A DNA stretch of 64,000 nt from Schistocerca nitens. Taxonomy: Eukaryota > Arthropoda > Insecta > Orthoptera > Acrididae. Made by a program: the position numbers and the translations under genes. Position 1 is the first letter of the stretch. Each line of letters begins with the position of its first letter. The notes below the pieces were generated by a model, which worked only from the letters and a program-made list of their open reading frames with translations, was not told where the DNA came from and searched no databases. Below, one piece after another: positions 56,314-64,000 of the stretch. Location: the NCBI RefSeq assembly GCF_023898315.1, contig NC_064614.1, positions 72,800,501 to 72,864,500 on the forward strand. Reading direction: 5' to 3'.

Positions 56314-57575
56314 CCACACAACGAAGTCGTATAGAGGTAAAAACAGCTGTTCACCTTTAAGATTTCCAAAGTCTCCCTAAATCAATAATAACACTCAACA
56401 CTTAATGACCATTCAAATTATCATAAAAATTACAGTACAGGCCGCTTACACACATCGACCTGTTAGCAATACTGCGGAAGTACGCACATTACATGGGACT
56501 TGAAGTTTTACTTCTTTGGTTCTACCGGATCTTACAATGTATCCTACAGCGTGTTATCCGGCCTGGGTCGTTCACCAGCCATGTTTCCTACATTCTGACA
56601 AGCATCTTTTAGGTGCACTCAACTCTGTTATGACAACCCACCTGTGTGGTATGACTGTTAACGTGGATAACGCCCCTAAAGATGTCCGTAGTTGTCCATC
56701 TACATTAAGGAAATACATCCATTAAAAACCTAAAGACGCTTCTATACTTACGTGAAACCGGTAGCTGCAAATAAAGCACCTTCATATTGCTATGCAGCTT
56801 TTTGAATTACATAATCAGTCTTCAGTTTTTAATTTTTGTAATTTCAAAATAATTCGATTGTTTGTTGAGTGCTGGGTGTTGTTATTGATGCGCAAAATGT
56901 CTCTGAGCTGTGTTTGCCCTCCCCAGAAAGTGATTGTATCTCTAAATTTATAACAGTCAATGGTGTTAATAGATGTCAGTTACCCCAATCCCTATGCAGT
57001 TTGTGCTATTTAAGCAAGTTAAAACTCCATCAATAAATACATCAGTAACTTGCACTGTGCAAAAAAGTTAGATTACTGAATATCCTAGAAGAAGTGGAGA
57101 TATACACTCACATGTGTAACACACGACTTAATGAATAGCAAGAGTTATATAATAACACACATAAAAGGAACATTAACAATGTTTCAGTCAGATTTCATGA
57201 AGATGTTACCTGCATGTATATCTGGTAAAGCTTTCACAAGCCACCTTAGTTCGCCCTTAGCTCCAGGTCAGGTTGGCAACATCACTACGTAGTAAACACT
57301 GATTTAGTTACGTTTACCTCCCTATTACTCAGAGCGTTGTTCGTAACAGTTGGCTCAGTTTTATATCGTTATATGTTTTACCTTTCTATATTATTAGTCA
57401 AAAGACGCTATTCAATGTACACTGTGTGGGACTCACAGACCTATCTGCTCTATCTCATCAACAGTACCGAGAAACCTCTTTGCAATGCGGAATTCAAAGC
57501 TAGATGTCACACAACGTGGGAAAGCCGGTATAAAAAGAGGTGTCGATTATTGTTTTGTCAACAGAGAACCAGTAA
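56314..57575. other. No recognisable gene
   Basis: This is the right flank of the gypsy insertion, AT-rich. The foldback element at 45160-45765 does not obviously continue here. No feature supported. Confidence 0.3.
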
Positions 57576-57579
57576 CAGC

Positions 57580-58140
57580 AGTATGATCCGCTCAGGGGAG
57601 CTCAGTGACTTCGAAAACGGACTGTAACGTATCCGTCAGGGGCATTTCAATCATTCTAAAGCAGCCCAGTTAGGTTGTTGGTGATGTGAATCAAGTGCAA
57701 ACGCGAAGGAACAATGACAGTTATATCATGAGAAGGCAGACATTTTATTGTTGAACAGAGAAAATCGAGAATTGCGGAAGGTGGTTGTAAACAATAGCTT
57801 GAAATCAGCGAAAGTAATCACCTGTGAGTTCCAAAATGCAATCAGCAATGCAGCCAGCACAGTGATTGTGCTTACGTAGTTAAAAAGAATGGTGAATGAT
57901 GGTCGATTAAGTCCTTAAAACCCACACATTTCTGTAGCCATTCCCAACCCATGCTTGGTGCGAAGGAAAGACCGCCTCCACCGGCAATGCATGACTGGAA
58001 ACGAGTCATTTGGAGGGACAACTCACTCTGTACCCTGTGACAATCCGATGCGAGAATAAGGGTTTGGCGTATGCTTTAAGAACGTTTCATACCGTCACGT
58101 AGAACACCGTGGCCATTTGTATTTCTTCCACCACACTTGT
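57580..58140 (+). pseudogene. Tc1-like transposase relic
   Basis: N-terminal MIRSGELSDFENGL near 57583 resembles the ELSDFERG start of a Tc1 subgroup. Later fragments in other frames read RVIWRDNSLCTL near 58005 (the first catalytic region, W--V-WSDE in relatives, here with D to N damage) and ARIRVWRML-ERFIPSCRT-like sequence near 58050. Stops, shifts and loss of the second half of the catalytic core mean it is dead. Identification rests on short blocks in the right order. Confidence 0.6.
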
Positions 58141-59160
58141 TACGTGGGACTTGTCTTATGCGTCTGTAACGAACATAATTTTTATCGCAATGTCACTTTT
58201 TAACCTGTGGTAACATTCCTTCTCGAGTGGATTTCGGAATAATGAACAGATTTATATCACCATATGTTGTTAATTGGCAATGTTCGGTACTGTGTGGCCG
58301 CATGTGGTAACTTCATGTTGTTAAGTGGGCATCATTGCCCACACCACCTGTTGATGACAAAATGTTGAAACTGAAATTGTAATACATAAACAATAAACAT
58401 TTTTAGTACAACTTACTTGCCTCAATCAGCTGTTCAGTTAGAAACGTGACAACGTATTTTTCCTTTTTCAGGTCACCTGCAAGCTTGTTGCCAAACAAAG
58501 AGATGGCGATAACATTGTCACAACGTATCGTAAAGTGTTGCTTATCACACTGCAATTCCGCCTTATGGGAAACATGTCTGACCAACAAGACAACGTCTAC
58601 TGTGCTTCATTTGCCACAATGAACATGGAAATAAGGTAAACTCGTATTTAGTTACAATATGTATCCATTAGAGCTTGATATCAGTACCAATGAAAAAATA
58701 TTTGTCACTGAAAACAGTTTCATTTGAAGCAGTTTCTTCAAATAGAAACACGGTTCTGTACAATGTGAATATTCTGTCAACATGGTTATGCACCGAAAAT
58801 CGTCCCAGCTAAATCCTGCATGGTGATCAGTTGGAATTTGTGTCATATTTGTCACGAGATCATCCAAGTATACTTGATTCATCATTTATTGTTCCAGAAG
58901 CACTCACTGTTGTTTAATTATAGGGAAATGTGTAAGTTGTGGAAGCTAGGAAGATTTTGACGCCACATTGGCTTGATCGACAAATGTGATATAGTTAGTT
59001 ACGGCTGTGGGAATAACTTCCCGCCGGTAACAGGTTCTACGCCATGAAATAAACACCATTACATAAAGGCAAAATTCTGTACGTGGCTACACGTTCAGAG
59101 ACTGTGAATAGTGACAACTGAAAGAAAACAACCCTCGGTCACTACTTTTAACGAATTAAC
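58141..59160. other. No recognisable gene
   Basis: One weak PLE-like hint (TGATGACAAAATGTTGAAAC at 58351-58370) resembles a worn hammerhead core. No other feature. Confidence 0.25.
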
Positions 59161-59163
59161 CTG

Positions 59164-59194
59164 GTTTCAACACTGCTAGGAGTGTCTTCCTCAG
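59164..59194 (-). ncRNA. Hammerhead-like core motif near PLE arm
   Basis: The minus strand reads CTGAGGA, AG, stem ACACT/AGTGT with loop CCTAGC, T, GAAAC, then CAGGTT, which could pair as a minimal stem III (AC/GT). It lies about 200 bp outside the visible PLE inverted arm, where PLE terminal repeats carry such motifs. Confidence 0.4.
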
Positions 59195-59351
59195 ACTTTA
59201 AACCAAAGAATGGTCTATAACATGGTCAAGAAATTATGACTGAAAATATATGATACAGAATATAAGTGCAGTGGAAGACTGGCAGTACTTATATGTGATT
59301 TATAAAATAATAAATATGCCAAAAGGGCATTAGTCACAAAGATATTTAAGA

Positions 59352-59890
59352 TAAAGAAACTGTGATGGCGAGCCACTAAGGGCTCCTCGTTACATGCGTG
59401 GTGCAGGTTGCAAAACAGACTGAGGTTCCCGCGTTAACAAATGCGGCCAGGTGAATATGGCACTGAACGAGCGCGCCATCTAGTAGCCTTTGATACAATT
59501 AGGCTACTTCACATTGAAATATAGGCAGAGATGATTATAAATAAAGCGTATTTGGTACATAATGGAAAGCAATGTTTGTTTTTTTGTCTACATCAAAGCT
59601 TATAATAGTAAGATAAAACATGAAAACATAATTATATAAAGGTAGATAGGAAATGAATGACAACTTGTAGAAAGCAACGTTGACGTGAAATACAGCCAAG
59701 AAACATTTGATAAGTTAAAAAACATAGGTCTACCTTAGAAGGAAAAGAACATTTTGGAAACCTGCACAAGCGGACTCGAAGTCAGATATTGAGTAACAGC
59801 TTTATACCGTTGAATTTTTTTTTTTACGTAGCTGTAGCTGTTCATTTAGGATGAGGCTATCCTTTCGAGGAAAATGCTTGAAAATGCATT
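59352..59890 (-). repeat. PLE left inverted arm
   Basis: This is the reverse complement of 62026-64000 once the Tc1 insertion is removed. It starts at ACTGTGATGGCGAGCC and runs through GAGGTTCCCGCGTTAACAAATG and GGCTACTTCACATTG to CATTTAGGATG-GGCTATC. It keeps the uninterrupted Tc1 target (ATAATTATATAAA near 59628). Confidence 0.9.
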
Positions 59891-60008
59891 TTCTTCTGAA
59901 TGGGTATGAGTAGGAAATTTGCGCTGTTGATGGCTGTCCTGACCTCTGGAGTCGGATCCTAGTGCAGATCCGAAATATTATTTTCGTTAGAGAAATGTCT
60001 CGCCCAAC

Positions 60009-62010
60009 TTGTCACACAGAAATGTGATTGAAAAAGTGGTTTTAGATCTTAAAGTTGGTCTCGATAGTAAAAAGATAGATAATTCTTGTCAAACTCGTAT
60101 TGCTTATGACGTATCTAATATTTTCATGAAAAATAAAGCCCCTGTTTATAACGTTACGCATAATGATAGAAAATTGGTAATTTCCATTAATGACAAACTT
60201 AAAGAAGCAGATGCCCTAATTACGAAGTCAGAAAAAAAAAAATGGTTCAAATGGCTCTGAGCACTATGGGACTCAACTGCTGTGGTTATAAGTCCCCTAG
60301 AACTTAGAACTACTTAAACCTAACTAACCTAAGGACAGCACACAACACCCAGCCATCACGAGGCAGAGAAAATCCCTGACCCCGCCGGGAATCGAACCCG
60401 GGAACCCGGGCGTGGGAAGCGAGAACGCTACCGCACGACCACGAGATGCGGGCACGAAGTCAGACAAAGCGTGTACTAGACTTATTGCTTATAACTCTGA
60501 ATATATTTCCAAAACCTTAGATTTCTTTAAAGAAAATAATATTCCAGAGCTGCATGGGGAACCCACTCCAGTTTCACAAAAAGAGGTCAGAACAGCCATC
60601 AACAGCGCGAATTTCCTACTCAAACCCATTCATAAGAAAATGCTCATTAACATGAACCCTCAGCCCCCTAAACGTCGGTCTCATTTTAAAATCCATACAC
60701 CTAATCATCCGCTACGCCCGATATCTAATAGTATGAATAGTGCATACCATGATCTGGCCAAATTTGTGCATGGAACTCTGAGAAAATCATTCGTTTTTGT
60801 GAATTATTTTTCCGTCACAAATAGTCACGCAAAAAATAAAAGATTTAGAATGCAGTTCAGACACCAAGTTAGTTTCTTTCGATATCCAAAATCTTTATAC
60901 TATCGTCCCCGTACAGTAAACGCTGAAAGTCGTAGAAAAAAATTTACGTCGGTTCAAAAAAGATATCTCAGATGAACAAATCGCCGACTTCATGAATCTA
61001 ATCCCAATCGTAGTCAAGTACAACTATTTCGAATTTAATGGGCATTTGTACCAGCAATCCGACGGTCTCGCTATGGGAAATCCGTTAGCTGGTATCCTTG
61101 CTGATATTTTCATCAACTCCCTAGAAGAAAAAAAATTTTAGTGGTTTTCCGGCTGTGTCACTAGGCATTCTTTCTTATTCCAGATACGTTGATGATATTA
61201 TAATCATGTACTAAGGACCCGCTGACGGTGTTGATCGTATTTTTAACCTATTCAACGATCTTCAAAAGAAACTTTCTTTGACTATCGAATGTGAAAATAA
61301 GGCCCGTCTATTGAACTTCCTTGAATTGACGCTTACCATAGAAACAAATAAAATTTCAATATTTTTCCTAAAGTAACATATACCTACCTTATCGTACCTA
61401 CATCTTCTACTCATCCACAGCGCATAAAAAAGCCTTCTTTCATTCTACTCTTCACCGAGCCATTTCCATCCCACTTTCTAAAGAAAAGTTGAACAACGAA
61501 ATCAATTTACTTAAAACAATACCAGTTAACAACGAGTATAAACCTAACATAGTAGATGACGTCCTTAAAGAGAAAACTGCTAAAAGAATTACTACGTTAG
61601 GCACTTCTGTTATGAGTCTAACTCAAAAAAATATTTCTCTATTTATTCCTTTCGTGGGGCCTATCTCTTATCAGATCCAATGTATTCTTCGAAAGAAATG
61701 CGATTGCAACGTTGCTTTCTCTACTAATAACAATTTGAAAATAAACATTATTCATAATTTACATTCTATTCGTTGCCCTTTAGAAAATTCTGGAGTCTAC
61801 AAAATTGTCTGCGATACTTGCTCCCCTTACTATATAGGACAAACTGGACGTGCCTTCTCTACCAGATATAAAGAACACTTGCTAAGGAAAAATGGCACTA
61901 GCCCCCAAAATTCGTCTTTTGCCGACCATCTTCTAATTACAGGTCATTCACCTAAGCCATCTGCGACAGCAAGATTTAACACACCGAAAAGAAAGGGCGT
62001 AGACTAGATA
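60009..62010 (+). pseudogene. Penelope-like element polyprotein, decayed
   Basis: PLEs encode a telomerase-related reverse transcriptase and a GIY-YIG endonuclease. The N-terminal frame (60009-60231) is interrupted by a SINE. It continues at 60464 with TRLIAYNSEYISKTLDFFKE, PLRPISNSMNSAYHDLAKFV, and in the next frame VSFDIQNLYTIVP (first catalytic aspartate). After a shift, QQSDGLAMGNPLAGILADIF (61045-61110) is the PLE motif B and SRYVDDIIIMY (61175-61210) the catalytic motif. A 172-codon frame at 61489-62007 then holds LFIPFVGPISYQIQCILRKK and the endonuclease: SGVYKIVCDTCSPYYIGQTG with RAFSTRYKEHL. At least four shifts/stops plus the SINE abolish function. Domain order is complete, which makes it a good reference for the fused fragment at 21775. 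Confidence 0.9.
60222..60464 (-). mobile_element. SINE with a glycine-tRNA-like head, 11-bp target duplication
   Basis: The body is 60233-60453, minus orientation. Its tail (CAAATGGCTCTGAGCACTATGG, CTAACTAACCTAAGGACA) is that of the common SINE. Its head is different: GCCCGCATCTCGTGGTCGTG (A box), CTTCCCACGCCC (CCC anticodon region), CGGGTTCGATTCCCGG (B box). Exact duplicates ACGAAGTCAGA lie at 60222-60232 and 60454-60464, and an A-tract abuts the tail. It interrupts the PLE reading frame. Confidence 0.95.
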
Positions 62011-62281
62011 TTCTAGAAGAATTAGAGATTTTCAAACATTTTCCTCGAAAGGATAGCCACATCCTAAATGAACAGCTACAGCTACGTAACAAAAATTTTT
62101 TCAAAGGTATAAAGCCGTTACTCAATATCTGACTTCGAGTCCGCTTGTGCAGGTTTTCGAAATGTTCTTTTCCTTCTAAGGTAGACCTATGTTTTTTAAC
62201 TTATCAAATGTTTCTTGGCTGTATTTCACGTCAACATTGCTTTCTACAAGTTGTCATTCATTTCCTATTTACATTTATATA

Positions 62282-63701
62282 CACTCCTGGAAATTGAAAT
62301 AAGAACACCGTGAATTCATTGTCCCAGGAAGGGGAAACTTTATTGACACATTCCTGGGGTCAGATACATCACATGATCACACTGACAGAACCACAGGCAC
62401 ATAGACACAGGCAACAGAGCATGCACAATGTCGGCACTAGTACAGTGTATATCCACCTTTCGCAGCAATGCAGGCTGCTATTCTCCCATGGAGACGATCG
62501 TAGAGATGCTGGATGTAGTCCTGTGGAACGGCTTGCCATGCCATTTCCACCTGGCGCCTCAGTTGGACCAGCGTTCGTGCTGGACGTGCAGACCGCGTGA
62601 GACGACGCTTCATCCAGTCCCAAACATGCTCAATGGGGGACAGATCCGGAGATCTTGCTGGCCAGGGTGGTTGACTTACACTTTCTAGAGCACGTTGGGT
62701 GGCACGGGATACATGCGGACGTGCATTGTCCTGTTGGAACAGCAAGTTCCCTTGCCGGTCTAGGAATGGTAGAACGATGGGTTCGATGACGGTTTGGATG
62801 TACCGTGCACTATTCAGTGTCCCCTCGACGATCACCAGTGGTGTACGGCCAGTGTAGGAGATCGCTCCCCACACCATGATGCCGGGTGTTGGCCCTGTGT
62901 GCCTCGGTCGTATGCAGTCCTGATTGTGGCGCTCACCTGCACGGCGCCAAACACGCATACGACCATCATTGGCACCAAGGCAGAAGCGACTCTCATCGCT
63001 GAAGACGACACGTCTCCATTCGTCCCTCCATTCACGCCTGTCGCGACACCACTGGAGGCGGGCTGCACGATGTTGGGGCGTGAGCGGAAGACGGCCTAAC
63101 GGTGTGCGGGACCGTAGCCCAGCTTCATGGAGACGGTTGCGAATGGTCCTCGCCGATACCCCAGGAGCAACAGTGTCCCTAATTTGCTGGGAAGTGGCGG
63201 TGCGGTCCCCTACGGCACTGCGTAGGATCCTACGGTCTTGGCGTGCATCCGTGCGTCGCTGCGGTCCGGTCCCAGGTCGACGGGCACGTGCACCTTCCGC
63301 CGACCACTGGCGACAACATCGATGTACTGTGGAGACCTCACGCCCCACGTGTTGAGCAATTCGGCGGTACGTCCACCCGGCCTCCCGCATGCCCACTATA
63401 CGCCCTCGCTCAAAGTCCGTCAACTGCACATACGGTTCACGTCCACGCTGCCGCGGCATGCTACCAGTGTTAAAGACTGCGATGGAGCTCCGTATGCCAC
63501 GGCAAACTGGCTGACACTGACGGCGGCGGTGCACAAATGCTGCGCAGCTAGCGCCATTCGACGGCCAACACCGCGGTTCCTGGTGTGTCCGCTGTGCCGT
63601 GCGTGTGATCATTGCTTGTACAGCCCTCTCGCAGTGTCCGGAGCAAGTATGGTGGGTCTGACACACCGGTGTCAATGTGTTCTTTTTTCCATTTCCAGGA
63701 G
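62282..63701 (-). mobile_element. Tc1-like transposon, 1420 bp, apparently intact
   Basis: Inverted ends CACTCCTGGAAAT(T/G)GAAA are flanked by TA at 62280-62281 and 63702-63703. The left PLE arm preserves the empty target site, confirming the boundaries. The transposase on the minus strand has no lesion. It contrasts with the surrounding AT-rich DNA in being GC-rich. Confidence 0.96.
62437..63459 (-). CDS. Tc1-like transposase, full-length open frame
   Basis: 340 codons from MPRQRGREPYVQLTDFERGR (63459) to TAG at 62437; this start fits family length, although the frame is open another 72 codons upstream through the terminal repeat. It catalyses cut-and-paste transposition in the nucleus. The paired helix-turn-helix domain is visible (ERGRIVGMREAGWTYRRIAQ then HVGREVSTVHRCCRQW, and TSQQIRDTVAPGVSARTIRN), separated by an arginine-rich linker (RARRPGTGPQRRT). 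The DDE core has RRVVFSDESRFCLG (D), MVWGAISYTGRTPLV, LLFQQDNARPHVSR (D) and WPARSPDLSPIEHVWDWMKR (E). I count 32 residues between the last two catalytic residues, slightly fewer than the usual 34. No stop, frameshift or missing key residue is visible, so it may be functional. Confidence 0.93.
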   Translation of the reverse strand: MPRQRGREPYVQLTDFERGRIVGMREAGWTYRRIAQHVGREVSTVHRCCRQWSAEGARARRPGTGPQRRTDARQDRRILRSAVGDRTATSQQIRDTVAPGVSARTIRNRLHEAGLRSRTPLGRLPLTPQHRAARLQWCRDRREWRDEWRRVVFSDESRFCLGANDGRMRVWRRAGERHNQDCIRPRHTGPTPGIMVWGAISYTGRTPLVIVEGTLNSARYIQTVIEPIVLPFLDRQGNLLFQQDNARPHVSRATQRALESVSQPPWPARSPDLSPIEHVWDWMKRRLTRSARPARTLVQLRRQVEMAWQAVPQDYIQHLYDRLHGRIAACIAAKGGYTLY

Positions 63702-64000
63702 TGTAATTATGTTTTCATGTTTGATCTTACTGTTATAAGCTTTGATGTAGACTAAATGTTATGTTATATGCTACTATCAAACAAACATTGCTTTCCATTA
63801 TGTACCAAATACTGTTTATTTATAATCATCTCCGCCTATATTTCAATGTGAAGTAGCCTAATTGTATCAAAGGCTACTAGACGGCGCGCTCGTTCAGTGC
63901 CATGTTCACCTGGCCGCATTTGTTAACGCGGGAACCTCAGTCCGTTTGGCAACCTGCACCACGCATGTAACGAGGAGCCCTTAGTGGCTCGCATCACAGT

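Larger units (their letters stand above)
62026..64000 (+). repeat. PLE right terminal arm, split by a Tc1 element, runs off the window
   Basis: This is the inverted partner of 59352-59890, running 62026-62281 then 63702-64000. It ends at the window edge at GGCTCGCATCACAGT, exactly where the left arm begins, so the repeat probably continues beyond position 64000. Confidence 0.9.

Noticed and set aside
62794-63738. Plus-strand frames opposite the intact Tc1
   Set aside because: GC-rich antisense shadows of the transposase gene.
1-64000. CRISPR arrays, bacterial operons, riboswitches
   Set aside because: Insect-type repeats throughout, with no regularly spaced short direct repeats or ribosome binding sites. 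The regular repeats seen are microsatellites or satellite units.

Overview
This is eukaryotic, almost certainly insect DNA. It is AT-rich, has no operons, and is filled with metazoan transposable elements in various states of decay. There are tRNA-derived SINEs, Jockey/CR1-like and RTE-like LINE pieces, Penelope-like elements (PLEs), one gypsy LTR retrotransposon, and mariner, Tc1, hAT and piggyBac relics. The repeat repertoire, especially the roughly 200-bp SINE ending in the block TTAGGTTAGTTAGGTTTAAGTAGTTCTAAG, resembles what I remember of locust/grasshopper (Schistocerca-type) genomes. That assignment is recollection, not a search. The only candidate host gene is a secreted protein with exon 1 at 30677-30868 and a later exon near 34998-35126. 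Its intron contains a LINE, a SINE, a mariner and degenerate tandem repeats.

Layout. 0.4-1.4 kb: LINE 3' end with a SINE in its tail. 1.56-10.8 kb: two roughly 1.4-1.5 kb repeat copies in inverted orientation, enclosing a deleted mariner, a Tc1 relic and a SINE. 10.9-12.1 kb: dead mariner with a SINE. 12.4-13.75 kb: nested foldback element carrying two SINEs. 15.2-16.0 kb: LINE 3' end. 17.5-20.9 kb: long degenerate LINE on the minus strand. 21.0-23.6 kb: PLE pieces whose GIY-YIG domain is fused in frame to a LINE reverse transcriptase. 23.9-25.4 kb: piggyBac relic. 25.45-28.13 kb: LINE piece followed by a Tc1/mariner-type element with about 290-bp inverted repeats. 29.8-35.4 kb: two SINEs, then the host gene and its intronic elements. 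35.8-38.6 kb: three LINE pieces. 39.4-41.2 kb: hAT relic. 41.7-45.76 kb: hammerhead-like motif, palindromic tRNA-like element and two foldback MITEs. 45.77-56.31 kb: complete gypsy element (minus strand) with both LTRs, a 4-bp target duplication, primer-binding site and a textbook -1 frameshift signal, but several coding lesions. 57.6-58.1 kb: Tc1 relic. 59.2-64.0 kb: PLE with large inverted terminal arms, interrupted by a SINE in the ORF and an apparently intact Tc1-like transposon in the right arm.

The nesting gives a relative chronology. SINEs and Tc1/mariner elements are the youngest layer; several have exact target duplications, and two have the empty site preserved elsewhere in the window. 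The most unusual items are the PLE/LINE fusion frame, the recurring hammerhead-like cores next to PLE sequence, the gypsy frameshift signal, the intact Tc1, the nested palindromes, and the SINE insertions in LINE tails.
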